The notes: generated by a model from the letters alone, not told the origin. Positions 39,773 through 47,814 are shown, counted from the stretch's first letter. The stretch: 47,814 nucleotides of DNA from CAZHBA01 sp964530225 (GCA_964530225.1 CAZHBA010000075.1:1-47814); one strand, 5' to 3'. Made by a program: numbers and translations.

Positions 39773-40738
39773 CTACATCCGTAGCAACTTCTTGGCGTTG
39801 CCGTTGAGAATCTTGTCCTTGTCCTCGTTGTTGAGGTGCAGGCCTTCCATCCACTCGGTGCCGGGATCGTTGGCCACGAACGGCCAATCGATCGAGAATA
39901 GAACACGATCAATGCCAAGTTCCTGGATACTGCACAGCAACGCCGGATCGGAGAAATTACCGCTGGTGGTGATGTAGAAGTGCTCGCTGAAAACGTCGCG
40001 GAACGAAATCGCCTTGTTACCCGGCCGCGCCAACGCGCTGTCGATGCGCCAGAGCAGGAACGGTAGCCCTTCGCCCATATGACCCAGGATTATCTTGGTA
40101 TTGGGATAGGCGTCGAGCACGCCGCTCAAGACGATGCGGATACCCGCCGTGGCGGTTTCCACCGTGAAACCCCAGCCAGCGGTCAGGAAACCCGGGAAAT
40201 CTTCTATATATTCCTTGTAGTAGGCATCAACGACCGCCGGATGGGGCATCGCCGGGTGAATGTAGAGCGGTACGTCGAGCGCCGCCGCGCGCTCGAACAC
40301 CGGCCAGAAGCGCTTATCATCGAAAAACACGCCATCGGTAAGGCCATGGATCATCGCTCCTTTGAAGCCGAGTTGGGTAACCGCACGCTCGAGCTCGTCA
40401 GCAGACGCCTTGGGATCAGGCGTCGGCAGCGCGGCGAAGGCCGCGAACCGGTCGGGTTGCGCCGCGACCACATCGGCCAGACGGTCGTTGGCGCCGGTCG
40501 ACAACGCAACCGAGGTCTCCGGGTCCATACGCTGGGTTGCCGGCGGCGCATGGGACAGCACCTGGATGTCAATGCCGGCTTCGTCCATTTCCTTTAACCG
40601 CAGTTCGCCCATATCCAACAGGCGCTCTTGCAGGGCGATTGGACCTCCAGCGTCGGCGACACTAAGGCTCGCCGAGACTTCTGCATCCCAATAATGTTCC
40701 TCGATCGCGATGACCTGCTGGCCACGTTTTGTCACCAT
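39773..40738 (-). CDS. Amidohydrolase-2 family decarboxylase, gamma-resorcylate decarboxylase-like
   Basis: A 321-residue TIM-barrel protein close in layout to gamma-resorcylate (2,6-dihydroxybenzoate) decarboxylase. It shows the metal motif IEEHYW (E13-E14-H15), QERLLDMGELRLKEMDEAGID, SHAPPATQ, RFAAFAALP, GFKGAMIHG, LYIHPAMPHP, ILGHMGEGLPFLLWRID, FYITTSGNF, and the catalytic aspartate in FSIDWPF. It probably decarboxylates, reversibly, a hydroxybenzoate; ACMS decarboxylase belongs to the same superfamily but fits less well. The ribosome binding site GGGGAGGG is just upstream. It is divergent from the CocE-like gene. Confidence 0.9.
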   Translation of the reverse strand: MVTKRGQQVIAIEEHYWDAEVSASLSVADAGGPIALQERLLDMGELRLKEMDEAGIDIQVLSHAPPATQRMDPETSVALSTGANDRLADVVAAQPDRFAAFAALPTPDPKASADELERAVTQLGFKGAMIHGLTDGVFFDDKRFWPVFERAAALDVPLYIHPAMPHPAVVDAYYKEYIEDFPGFLTAGWGFTVETATAGIRIVLSGVLDAYPNTKIILGHMGEGLPFLLWRIDSALARPGNKAISFRDVFSEHFYITTSGNFSDPALLCSIQELGIDRVLFSIDWPFVANDPGTEWMEGLHLNNEDKDKILNGNAKKLLRM

Positions 40739-41046
40739 ATTGCCCTCCCCTTCTGCACTGGCTTTAACGTCGTTATGAGGACTACTCTAACAGCAACCGA
40801 GCGGAGCGTCAGGCATCGGGTACAACCCTATACCGAACGCGTCGAAGCACCAGGCGAAACAAGCGACGACTAATTAGGCTTGGCACCGTGCCTGTTTGAC
40901 GCGGCGCTAATGACGCGTCCCTTTTTTGCAATATTACAAATTCCGCCAAACACCAAATTCGGTTACACTCTTCGGGTGCCTGTTGGCATCAAGCAAAAAA
41001 ACACGCACAGGCCCAGCGTTAAGCGGCTTAATTCGGGGAGGAACGA
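40739..41046. other. Divergent promoter region between the decarboxylase and the CocE-like hydrolase
   Basis: These 308 bases contain no supported gene. They end in a strong ribosome binding site (GGGGAGGAA) for the CocE-like gene on the plus strand and begin with one for the decarboxylase on the minus strand. I see no convincing operator. Confidence 0.5.
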
Positions 41047-42828
41047 ATGCCGACAAAATCGATTATCGACGACATCATCATCGAACGCGATCTACCCATT
41101 CGCATGGACGACGGCGTAATAGTTCGAGCCGACGTTTACCGGCCCAACACTAAACGGAAAGTGCCCATCGTTATGGCGGGAGGCCCCTACGGCAAGGGGG
41201 TTAAATATCAGGAGCACTATAAGCCCCTGTGGGACTCGTTGTTAAAGATGCACCCCAACGTGCTCGCCGGTTCGAAGCACCGCTGGCTAACCTGGGAGAC
41301 CGTCGATCCGGAGATCTGGGTACCGTGGGGCTACGCCTGCGTGCGCCTCGACTCGCGCGGTGCCGGCCGCTCGCCGGGTTATCTCGATATTTTCTCGCCG
41401 CGCGAGACCCAGGACTTCGCCAACGCCATCGAATGGGCGGCGGCGCGCAAATGGTCGAACGGGCGCGTCGGCCTCAACGGCGTTTCCTATTACGCCATCA
41501 ATCAGTGGCAGGTCGCCGCTTTGCAGCCTAAGGGCCTCAAGGCGATGATCCCATGGGAAGGTGCCGCCGACGAATACCGCGACTGGGCGCGCCATGGCGG
41601 CATCCTGTCCAACAGGTTCATGGAAATCTGGTATCCGCGCCAGGTCGAGAACGTCCAGCACGGCTACCCAAAGGGGCCGCGCGACCATTGGATGAAGACC
41701 CGCTCGACCGGTCCGGCACGCCTCAACCCTCAGGAGTTGGCCGAAAACCGCGCCGACACACTGGAGAACTTCCGCGTCCGCGAGATGGATGACGACTGGT
41801 ACCGCTCGCGCTCACCCGACTGGTCGCAAGTCAAAGTACCGTTCTTGAGCGCCGCCAGCTGGGCCGGCTTCGGCCTGCACCCGCGCGGCAACTTCGAGGC
41901 CTTCACCCAGGCCGCCTCGAAGGAGAAATGGCTTGAGGCCCATCCCGGCCGCCACGAGGAATGGTTCTATCTGGCCTACGGCATGGAGCTTCAGAAGCGC
42001 TTCTTCGACTATTACCTGAAGGGCCAAAAGAATGGCTGGAACCGCGAACCCAAGGTGTGGCTCAACCTACGCCGACCGTTCACCAAAGAGGTCGAGCTTC
42101 GCAAGGAAAGCGCTTGGCCCCTGCGCGGTACCAAATGGACCAAGCTCTACCTCAATGCCGGCGGCAAGGGAAAACTCAACTGGAAAGCGCCGAAGCGCAA
42201 ATCCAAGAAGAGCTTCCGCGCGTTGACCCGTGGAGTCACCTGGATGTCGCCGCCGCTGACGCGCGAAACCGAGATCACCGGCCCGCTGGCGGCGAAGATT
42301 TTTGTTTCTTCGTCGACCGCCGATTGCGATCTATTCGTCACCATGCAGGCGTTCTCGCCCCAGGGCAAAGAGGTGTTTTTCCAAGGAACGGTCGATCCCA
42401 AGACGCCACTCTCCCAGGGCTGGCTGCGCGCCTCGCACCGTAAGCTCGATCCGAAACTGTCGGAACCACACCGGCCCTATCACACCCACGACGACAAACA
42501 GATGCTGACGCCGAACATGGTGTACGAGCTCGACGTGGAGATCTGGCCGCAGTGTATCGTGTTACCCAAGGGCTTCCGTATCGCGCTTAACATCTCGGGC
42601 CAGGATTATGACCGGCCGGGACCGGCGGTCGCGGCCTATGTGCCGTCGCGAGGTTCGGGTCCGTTCCTGCACAATCATCCGACCGACCGGCCGAAGGAAA
42701 TCTTTGGCGGCACGACGACGATCCACACGGGTAAGGGTCAGGAGTCCTATCTGCTGTTGCCAGTGATCCCAACTCGCAAGTCCAAGACGACGAAGCACGA
42801 CGGCAACGACGCCAGCGTGGCGGACTGA
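41047..42828 (+). CDS. CocE/NonD-family alpha/beta hydrolase
   Basis: A 593-residue protein of the X-Pro dipeptidyl-peptidase/cocaine-esterase family. The hydrolase domain has the oxyanion segment GGPYGKG, RLDSRGAGRSPGYLDIF, and the nucleophile elbow N-G-V-S147-Y-Y. A helical cap follows (DEYRDWARHGGILSNRFMEI). The C-terminal jelly roll starts near 390 (GVTWMSPPLTRETEITGPLAAKIFVSS) and includes GWLRASHRKLDPKLSEPHRPYH. It hydrolyses an amide or ester; there is no signal peptide, so it is cytoplasmic. The substrate is unknown. Confidence 0.93.
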   Translation: MPTKSIIDDIIIERDLPIRMDDGVIVRADVYRPNTKRKVPIVMAGGPYGKGVKYQEHYKPLWDSLLKMHPNVLAGSKHRWLTWETVDPEIWVPWGYACVRLDSRGAGRSPGYLDIFSPRETQDFANAIEWAAARKWSNGRVGLNGVSYYAINQWQVAALQPKGLKAMIPWEGAADEYRDWARHGGILSNRFMEIWYPRQVENVQHGYPKGPRDHWMKTRSTGPARLNPQELAENRADTLENFRVREMDDDWYRSRSPDWSQVKVPFLSAASWAGFGLHPRGNFEAFTQAASKEKWLEAHPGRHEEWFYLAYGMELQKRFFDYYLKGQKNGWNREPKVWLNLRRPFTKEVELRKESAWPLRGTKWTKLYLNAGGKGKLNWKAPKRKSKKSFRALTRGVTWMSPPLTRETEITGPLAAKIFVSSSTADCDLFVTMQAFSPQGKEVFFQGTVDPKTPLSQGWLRASHRKLDPKLSEPHRPYHTHDDKQMLTPNMVYELDVEIWPQCIVLPKGFRIALNISGQDYDRPGPAVAAYVPSRGSGPFLHNHPTDRPKEIFGGTTTIHTGKGQESYLLLPVIPTRKSKTTKHDGNDASVAD

Positions 42829-42884
42829 AGGAACCGAAAACAGCGCTACTAGCCCTCCTCCATAGGGAGAGGAGGCTAGGCCTT

Positions 42885-43616
42885 TCAGGCCCCGCGTTCG
42901 GTTGAGTCCGCCACCTCCAGTAAGATCCGCACGATGTCGTCGGCGGCGGTGATCATGGCGTCGTGGCTGGTCTCCAGCACCTCGGCGCGCCAGGCGGGAT
43001 CGGCTTCGGCCTCGGCCAGATAACGGTCGAAGGTCGAGTTGGGATAGCCAGTAGCGCGGATATAGGTGCGGTTGGTGATTGCTTCGTGGGCGCCGGTCAG
43101 CCGCGCCTTGTCCATAAAAGTTTTGGCCGATTGCGGTGTCATTTTCGTTTCTATCCATGCCGCGTCGCCCGGATCAGTGACGCCGATTAGCTTTGGCGCC
43201 GGCGCGGGCATGCGCCAGACGTCCTCAGCTTCGGCCAGTTCCTTCTCGATCATCTCGCGCCGCCAGTCGGGCAATAGATCGTTTTGCGCCACGCCGTCTG
43301 CGGCGATGAAGGCGTTCTGGTAGACTAGCGCCGAAATGCGTTCAAGCATGCGGTCGGCAACGCAGGTAGTGACCATGCCGGCATAGCTGGCGGCGACCAG
43401 GATGACATCGTTCAGGTCCTCCCACTCGAGCACGTTGGCGATGTCGGTGATGTTGAGTTCTAGCCCGACATCGGGCGACAGCAGATGGTTGCGTTCGCCG
43501 AAGCCGGTCATGGTCGGCGTGTAGACTTCGTGCCCGGCGCCGCGCAGGCGTGGTGCCACCCGCGCCCAACACCAGCCGCCATGCCAGGCACCATGAACCA
43601 ATACAAACGTCGCCAT
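42885..43616 (-). CDS. Alpha/beta hydrolase with unusual nucleophile elbow
   Basis: A 243-residue protein of the methylesterase/hydroxynitrile-lyase-like branch. The start MATFVLVHGAWHGGWCW has the oxyanion HGAWHGGW; TMTGFGERNHLL is typical. The elbow reads A75-A-S77-Y-A-G instead of the usual GHSYGG, so the nucleophile Ser is kept but both flanking Gly are Ala. The catalytic His is probably in LETSHDAMI. Ala at these sites is tolerated in some members, but activity could be altered. The ribosome binding site GGGGAGGAA is upstream. It is divergent from the SDR at 43696. Confidence 0.88.
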   Translation of the reverse strand: MATFVLVHGAWHGGWCWARVAPRLRGAGHEVYTPTMTGFGERNHLLSPDVGLELNITDIANVLEWEDLNDVILVAASYAGMVTTCVADRMLERISALVYQNAFIAADGVAQNDLLPDWRREMIEKELAEAEDVWRMPAPAPKLIGVTDPGDAAWIETKMTPQSAKTFMDKARLTGAHEAITNRTYIRATGYPNSTFDRYLAEAEADPAWRAEVLETSHDAMITAADDIVRILLEVADSTERGA

Positions 43617-43695
43617 CTATTCCTCCCCAATGGTGATTTGTTGCTATGGTTGGGGCTGAGTATACGCAAAGCGCCCACAAAGCATGGGGGAGAAG

Positions 43696-44454
43696 ATGCA
43701 ACTGAACGGAAAAACCATCATCGTCACCGGCGGCGGCCGCGGACTCGGCCGGGCCTATAGCGAAGCGTTGGCTGCCGAAGGTGCGGCCGTTGTCGCCGCT
43801 GACATCCGCGATACCGCCGGCACTGTGACGGCAATAGAGGGTGCGGGCTGTAAGGCCATCGGCCTCGACCTCGATGTCGCCGACATGGATAGCTGTCAGG
43901 CCGTGGCCGACCGGACCGTGGCCAAATTCGGGCGCATAGATGCCCTGATCAATAACGCGGCGCTCTACGGCGATATTTCCGGCGGCCGCTTCAACCAGAT
44001 TCCCGAGGACCAGTGGGACCGCGTAATGATGGTCAACGTCAAAGGCATCTGGCAGTGCTGCAAAGCCTGCGTGCCGGCGATGCGCGAAGCCGGCGGCGGC
44101 TCAATCATCAATATCTCGTCGCTGGCGGCGACCTACGGTATGCCCTACGCGATCGACTACGCCACCTCAAAAGCCGCAGTGATTGGCCTCACCCGCTCGC
44201 TCGCGCGCGAACTGGGACGCGACTGGATCCGCGTGAATGCTGTCGCACCGAGCGCCGTTTTAACCGAGGGTACCGACGAGTTCATGGGCGAAAAGCGCGA
44301 CAAAGCGCTTGAGGTTATCGCTGCCGGCCAAAGCTTGCAGAGCAACCTGGAAACCAAAGACATGACCGGCACCATCGTCTATCTGGCTTCCGACGCCAGC
44401 AAGTTCGTCACCGGCCAGACCATCATGGTCGATGGCGGCACGGTGATGCTGTAG
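43696..44454 (+). CDS. Classical SDR-family oxidoreductase
   Basis: A 252-residue SDR. ATG 43696 was chosen because the GGGGGAG just upstream is a ribosome binding site; an ATG at 43684 would place that site inside the gene. TGGGRGLG is at residues 11-18, an acidic residue after beta-2 (ADIRD) suggests NAD(H), NNAA is at 86-89, the catalytic residues are S142, Y155 and K159, and the ending FVTGQTIMVDGGTVML is standard. It oxidises an alcohol or reduces a ketone; the substrate is unknown. Unlike the SDR at 2380, all catalytic residues are intact. Confidence 0.94.
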   Translation: MQLNGKTIIVTGGGRGLGRAYSEALAAEGAAVVAADIRDTAGTVTAIEGAGCKAIGLDLDVADMDSCQAVADRTVAKFGRIDALINNAALYGDISGGRFNQIPEDQWDRVMMVNVKGIWQCCKACVPAMREAGGGSIINISSLAATYGMPYAIDYATSKAAVIGLTRSLARELGRDWIRVNAVAPSAVLTEGTDEFMGEKRDKALEVIAAGQSLQSNLETKDMTGTIVYLASDASKFVTGQTIMVDGGTVML

Positions 44455-44608
44455 AGTGGATTTTCGCGGCCTGCCTGAACAAATACCGCTAAATTAGTGC
44501 GATATTTGGCTTTTTTCTATCAGGAGAAAATATTATTGGTTTCTAGATCAATTTTCCATAGTTTATCAATCGATAAATAACGGATTTGAAACGGTTCAGG
44601 AGAACGCT

Positions 44609-45643
44609 ATGGACGTCGCGTCGCCGCTGAAGATCTTTGACTATAGTAAAATCGATAAGGCGGAAGAATTCGCGGACATTCCGATCCTCGATATCGGGCC
44701 CTATCTGGCCGGCGAACCCGGGGCGCGCGAAGTGGTGGCGGAAAACATCCGCTTCATCCAGGAAACCATCGGTTTCTACGTGGTCGTAAACCACGGTGTG
44801 CCGCGCAAATTGATCGATAACGCCTATGACGCCCTCAAAGATTTTTTCGCGCTTTCCGACGAGGAAAAGCTCAAACTCAAGTTCGGTGAGAAATCGGTTG
44901 GCTATATCGCGCCCAAATCGACTGTCTACGTAACCTCGAAAATCAACGAGAACACTAAGCAGGACTTGAACGAAACCCTGGTCTTGGCGCTCGAGCGCCC
45001 AGCCGACCACCCCTATCTGGAGCAGGGCTTGCGTTTTGTCGGTCCCAACCCGTGGCCGGAGAACCTGCCTGGGTTCCGCGAACCCATGGTCGAATATCAA
45101 CACGCTATCGCCACGTTGGGCTACAAGATGGCGCCGCTCTACGCGGTGGCGCTGGAAAAACCAGCGAACTTTTTCGATGAGTGTTTCAAAGAGCCCATCA
45201 TGTGGACGCGCAATGCTCACTATCCGGCGGTGAAGCCGGAAGAAAACCAGTTCGGTATTTCACCCCACAGCGATCACAGCTTCATAACGCTGTTGCCCCT
45301 GTCCGACGTGCCGGGACTGCAGGTATTGACCCGCAGTGGCAAGTGGTTACCGGCCGACCCAGTTGCCAACGGCATCGTCGTCAACACCGGCGAGTTCCTA
45401 AACCGCTGGTCCAACGACCGGTTCATCGCCTCGCCGCACCGCGTGGTGCCGCCCGATCACGACCGCTATTCGATGGCGACGTTTTTCAATCCGGCGCCGA
45501 ACACTATCGCCAAGCCGCTTGACACCTGCTGCGACTCCGACAACCCGCCAAAATACGATCCGGTCAGTATGATCGATTACGTGTGCTGGTACATAGACCG
45601 CAACTATTCGACCGAGTTTGGCGGGCAGCAAGAAGGCATATAG
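44609..45643 (+). CDS. Isopenicillin-N-synthase-like 2OG-Fe(II) oxygenase
   Basis: A 344-residue, intact dioxygenase. The N-terminal DIOX_N region has IPILDIGPYLAGEPG and GFYVVVNHGVPRKLID. The iron ligands are H220-x-D222 (ISPHSDHSFITLLPL) and H277 (ASPHRVVPP), and the 2-oxoglutarate Arg is R287 in DRYSMATFFNP. The substrate is not predictable; bacterial members oxidise purines, flavonoid-like compounds, amino acids or other small molecules. AGGAG lies 7 nt before the ATG. It is a paralogue of the frameshifted gene at 38560. Confidence 0.93.
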   Translation: MDVASPLKIFDYSKIDKAEEFADIPILDIGPYLAGEPGAREVVAENIRFIQETIGFYVVVNHGVPRKLIDNAYDALKDFFALSDEEKLKLKFGEKSVGYIAPKSTVYVTSKINENTKQDLNETLVLALERPADHPYLEQGLRFVGPNPWPENLPGFREPMVEYQHAIATLGYKMAPLYAVALEKPANFFDECFKEPIMWTRNAHYPAVKPEENQFGISPHSDHSFITLLPLSDVPGLQVLTRSGKWLPADPVANGIVVNTGEFLNRWSNDRFIASPHRVVPPDHDRYSMATFFNPAPNTIAKPLDTCCDSDNPPKYDPVSMIDYVCWYIDRNYSTEFGGQQEGI

Positions 45644-45649
45644 CAGTCA

Positions 45650-46040
45650 GCCGATATCGGCCAATTAGCCCGATAGCTTTGATGCCAGCGGCGCCCAGAA
45701 TTTCGCCATCCTGGTCGTGCACCAGCACTCCGCCAAGCGCGTTCAATACCTTGCTGTCGTTCGCCGTATTAAAGGTCAAAATAAAGCGGTCCGGCCGCTC
45801 GATCAGCACACGGCTGCCGTACCCATGCCCAGCGGCACCCCACGCCTTGGCCTAGGCAATCGTTGGGCGTAGAAAGCTGGTACCATCCTCGCGTGCGTAA
45901 GGTAAGCAGATGACCGCCGGGGTCGGGCACGACGATAGCCAATGGCAGGCAGTCGGTCTCTCGCCTATGCGCGAAACCTACTTCCATAATTTTTATCGCC
46001 TGTTCGAGCGTTAGTTTCGCCGTGGCATAATTAATATAGC
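45650..46040 (-). pseudogene. GlcG/HbpS-like (DUF336) gene with frameshift and stop
   Basis: One frame gives AKLTLEQAIKIMEVGFAHRR and PLAIVVPDPGGHLLTLRT. The frame then shifts near 45893 to REDGTSFLRPTIA, TAG, AKAWGAAGHGYGSRVLIERP and finally GGVLVHDQDGEILGAAGIK. This is the standard order of a heme-binding GlcG/HbpS protein. It carries a frameshift, an amber codon just before AKAWG and a degenerate C-terminus. The start codon is also unclear. It lies directly downstream of the FMN-binding protein gene and was probably once co-transcribed with it. Confidence 0.82.
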
Positions 46041-46645
46041 TTGGTCTTAATTTCGTCCGCGTAGCGGGCGTCAATTTCTTCGGCGTCGGCATCGTACCAG
46101 GCGGCATTAATCTGACCCAGCGTGGGAAATTCCCCCTTGGCTAACTTCTTGTCCTGGTTCCACAAGTCGGCGCGCACCACCGCTTTGCCGCAATGGAAAT
46201 AGACATAGCGGATGTCGATCACCATGGCGGCGCGCGGTAGCTTACCGTTAAACGCCATGGTTCCCAGCAGCTCTGGCTCGGCCGTCAAACGCGCCTTGCC
46301 GTTGAGGCGCAGCACCTCGTTGAGCCCCGGTACCATGAACATGATGGCGATTTCCGAGTTTTCCATCAGGTTGTGAAAGGTGTCGGTGCGCCGGTTACCG
46401 GGACGATCGGGAATGGCGATGGTAGTGTCGTCGAGAATATGCACAAAGCCCGGCGCATCGCCACGCGGGCTACAATCGGCTGGGCCGTCGCCGGCGGCCG
46501 AACTGGCAATGACACAAAACGGCGATAGCGCGATGAAGTCCTTGCAATGCTGGCTGAGCGCCGGTTTTTCCTTCTCGCCCAAATAGCCCATGGGTTGGCC
46601 GTAATGAGCCTCGAGTTCTTCGCGAGTTTTAATGTCGTCGGGCAT
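46031..46645 (-). CDS. Pyridoxamine-5'-phosphate-oxidase-like FMN-binding protein
   Basis: A 204-residue protein starting at ATG 46645 (AAGGAA upstream); the reading from 46759 adds a non-conserved leader. It has the split-beta-barrel pattern of the MSMEG_1061/PNPOx-like family: ALSQHCKDFIALSPFCVIASSA, DCSPRGDAPGFVHILDD, AIPDRPGNRRTDTFHNLMEN, IAIMFMVPGLNEVLRLNGKARL and HCGKAVVRADLW. The FMN phosphate site is probably RPGNRRxDTF. The function may be an F420- or FMN-dependent reductase, or simple flavin binding. It is followed by the GlcG-like pseudogene. Confidence 0.88.
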   Translation of the reverse strand: MPDDIKTREELEAHYGQPMGYLGEKEKPALSQHCKDFIALSPFCVIASSAAGDGPADCSPRGDAPGFVHILDDTTIAIPDRPGNRRTDTFHNLMENSEIAIMFMVPGLNEVLRLNGKARLTAEPELLGTMAFNGKLPRAAMVIDIRYVYFHCGKAVVRADLWNQDKKLAKGEFPTLGQINAAWYDADAEEIDARYADEIKTKLY

Positions 46646-46838
46646 AGTGCGTTCCTTCCATCTATCGCCGATAGGGTGGTCCGGCGCCATCGCGCCGTCA
46701 ACAAGGGTATCTGTTTGCGGGATTACCTGTGCCACTGATATGGAATCGCACCAGCCCACTCCTCCACCCCGGTCATACGATCCCGTGGGTAGCCGGATGG
46801 GGGAGTGAGCTGGAACAGAAATACGTTATGATAACGCC

Positions 46839-46919
46839 ATGACCGAGAAAATTTACCGCGGCTGCACGTGTGAAGAACTCGAAGCCCAGTACACCAATGC
46901 CTCCTCGTCTGCCAAATAG
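46839..46919 (+). pseudogene. N-terminal remnant of an alpha/beta hydrolase
   Basis: A 26-residue frame reads MTEKIYRGCTCEELEAQYTN, then a Ser/Ala tail and TAG. It matches the start commonly seen in a family of alpha/beta hydrolases (xYRGYTxxELxAQYxNR), with Tyr changed to Cys and nothing following. It is probably the stub of a deleted gene just upstream of the thioesterase. Confidence 0.5.
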
Positions 46920-46952
46920 TCTATAAAAACAATATCTTAAGGGGATCTTACT

Positions 46953-47363
46953 ATGAAAGATAGTCTACAACCGGGTCTCGAATTCACTCAGCGGATTACC
47001 ATCGACACCGAGCGCACGATCGGCTTTATGGGCGAGGACTTCCGGGTTTACGCCACGCCGTCGATGGTACTCGACATCGAGCGCACCTGCAAAGATCTGC
47101 TCGACCTGCATCTCGACGATGGCGAGAATTCGGTCGGCACCCGGGTCGAGGTCGACCATTTGGGCGTAACTCTAATCGATATGTGGGTCGACGTGCATGC
47201 GACCGTCACTGAAATCGACCGCCGGCGGGTGCTATTCGACGTCGAGGTACACGACGAATTGGGCGACAAGGTTGGCGCTTGTCAGCACACCCGCTTTGTC
47301 GTCGACTTGGCGAAGCAGAAGGAACGCCTCGACGCTAAACGCACGCTTCTCGCAGAGAGCTAA
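46953..47363 (+). CDS. FlK-like hotdog thioesterase
   Basis: A 136-residue hotdog-fold protein resembling fluoroacetyl-CoA thioesterase FlK. The expected triad is T35 (YATPSMV), E43 (DIERTCKDLL) and H69 (VDHLGVT). GFMGEDFRVYATP, SVGTRVEVDHL and ARVTEIDRRRVLFDVE-like text (ATVTEIDRRRVLFDVEVHDE) are typical. It hydrolyses a small acyl-CoA; selectivity for fluoroacetyl-CoA cannot be inferred, and general detoxification or CoA release is more likely. AAGGGG lies upstream. It is followed 8 nt later by the amber-interrupted secreted protein. Confidence 0.9.
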   Translation: MKDSLQPGLEFTQRITIDTERTIGFMGEDFRVYATPSMVLDIERTCKDLLDLHLDDGENSVGTRVEVDHLGVTLIDMWVDVHATVTEIDRRRVLFDVEVHDELGDKVGACQHTRFVVDLAKQKERLDAKRTLLAES

Positions 47364-47371
47364 GGCCGGCC

Positions 47372-47755
47372 ATGACCGTCTGGCGCGTGATGGTATTGGC
47401 CTGCGCTTTGGCCGCGGCGGCAGTAGGACCAGCAGCAAGCGATGATAGTTCCGCCACCTTCGACGACGCTTATTTTGGCTAGCGCGAACGGAGCTATCCG
47501 CTGAGCGGCGAGTTGTTCGCCAACTTCACTCTGCATTCGCTGACCATCGAAGCGGACCGGCTGCACAGCAATGGTGGCGATATCGGTGGAGTCGTGACGC
47601 CCGGCGGTTTCTTCACCAGGACAGTCAAGGTCTTCGGGCTAGTGCAACCGTTCGAGGACCGCATCGAAAACGGGGCTTTTCTAGGTGGCGTAATCAGCCT
47701 CGACGGCGCATGTTTCTGGCTGCTACGGATGACCCGGCTAGACGAAGGCAGCTAG
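47372..47755 (+). pseudogene. Small secreted protein gene interrupted by an amber codon
   Basis: From ATG 47372 the frame opens with a signal peptide (MTVWRVMVLACALAAAAVGP, likely cleavage after AAS or GPA). It runs to DDAYFG, meets TAG at 47480..47482, and continues in the same frame for 90 codons (RERSYPLSGELFANFTLHSL through GACFWLLRMTRLDEGS) to the final TAG. The frame is preserved, so a single nonsense change separates it from an intact protein of about 126 residues. The family is unknown. A separate downstream ORF from TTG 47513 would lack the signal peptide. Confidence 0.6.
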
Positions 47756-47814
47756 TCCGCGGTAGCAGCACCCTCGTCGGCTCCTAGCGCTCCGTCGGCC
47801 TGAAGGTCTGCGAT
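47752..47814 (-). CDS. C-terminal end of a gene entering from the right edge, possibly CaiB/BaiF CoA-transferase
   Basis: On the minus strand the last 20 codons before TAG (47752..47754) read IADLQADGALGADEGAATAD. This resembles the CaiB/BaiF C-terminal pattern EIxxLxADGxI; compare DEIARLAADGVIAGPDD at the end of the gene at 22735. Too little is visible for certainty. Confidence 0.45.
   Translation of the reverse strand: MADLQADGALGADEGAATAD

Noticed and set aside
1..47814. Insertion sequences, prophage, integron, CRISPR array, tRNA or rRNA genes.
   Set aside because: No transposase, integrase, repeat-spacer array, tRNA cloverleaf or rRNA sequence was seen on reading both strands. Only dispersed palindromic repeats were found.

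Overview
The window looks like a chromosomal segment from a GC-rich alphaproteobacterium. The taxonomic call is an inference from gene content: a DctPQM TRAP transporter, many CaiB/BaiF, SDR, TauD and CMD-family proteins, a CheY-like receiver of alphaproteobacterial type, and DUF1100-type hydrolases. It has no rRNA, tRNA, CRISPR array, transposase or phage genes that I can see. It is a patchwork of small catabolic operons with unusually many broken genes, about ten lesions or remnants in 48 kb. That pattern fits ongoing genome erosion, for example in a host-associated lineage, but some single-base lesions could be sequencing errors.

Most notable finding: two genes appear to encode selenocysteine (Sec). 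The clearest is at 7814..8431 (minus), a carboxymuconolactone decarboxylase/AhpD-like protein. Its CxxC redox motif reads Cys-Ser-Tyr-UGA, the frame stays open and homologous for 122 more codons, and a perfect 7-bp hairpin sits where a bacterial SECIS element belongs. The second runs off the left edge (1..81, minus). It is a DsbA/FrnE-like protein whose CPWC motif reads UGA-Pro-Trp-Cys, with a 7-bp hairpin whose loop also begins at nucleotide 21 after the UGA. UGA is an ordinary stop in other genes here, so code reassignment does not explain this. The Sec CMD gene sits in an operon between an atypical thioredoxin (SCVPC active site) and a CMD paralogue that lacks both redox residues.

Layout. 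1-7.2 kb: Sec-DsbA, CMD, GMC oxidoreductase, SDR, HCCA-isomerase-like protein, aldo/keto reductase, a frameshifted cupin, and a quinone-oxidoreductase-like MDR. 7.3-8.8 kb: the CMD / Sec-CMD / thioredoxin operon. 9.2-15.0 kb (minus): an oxalate/C1 module of oxalyl-CoA decarboxylase, formyl-CoA transferase, a 10-formyl-THF hydrolase-like formyltransferase, and formate-THF ligase, linking oxalate to the folate C1 pool. 15.5-18.4 kb: a sugar-acid (xylonate/arabinonate-type) dehydratase and a nitroreductase. 18.5-19.2 kb: a very AT-rich spacer and a broken CheY-like receiver. 19.6-24 kb: TRAP transporter dctPQM followed by a CaiB/BaiF CoA-transferase, suggesting import and CoA activation of an organic acid. 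24-30.8 kb: acyl-CoA dehydrogenase, 3-hydroxyanthranilate dioxygenase, a four-gene operon (benzoylformate-decarboxylase-like, enoyl-CoA hydratase-like, decaying GFA, YciI), and two wrecked cobalamin-independent methionine-synthase-like genes around a NIPSNAP protein. 31-47.8 kb: amidohydrolases, two paralogous DUF1100-type hydrolases, glycerate kinase, a VOC protein, TauD-like and isopenicillin-N-synthase-like dioxygenases (one frameshifted), a gamma-resorcylate-decarboxylase-like enzyme, a CocE/NonD hydrolase, an SDR, an FMN-binding protein, a FlK-like thioesterase, and several remnants.

Products are assigned from remembered family sequences and motifs. No database search was run.
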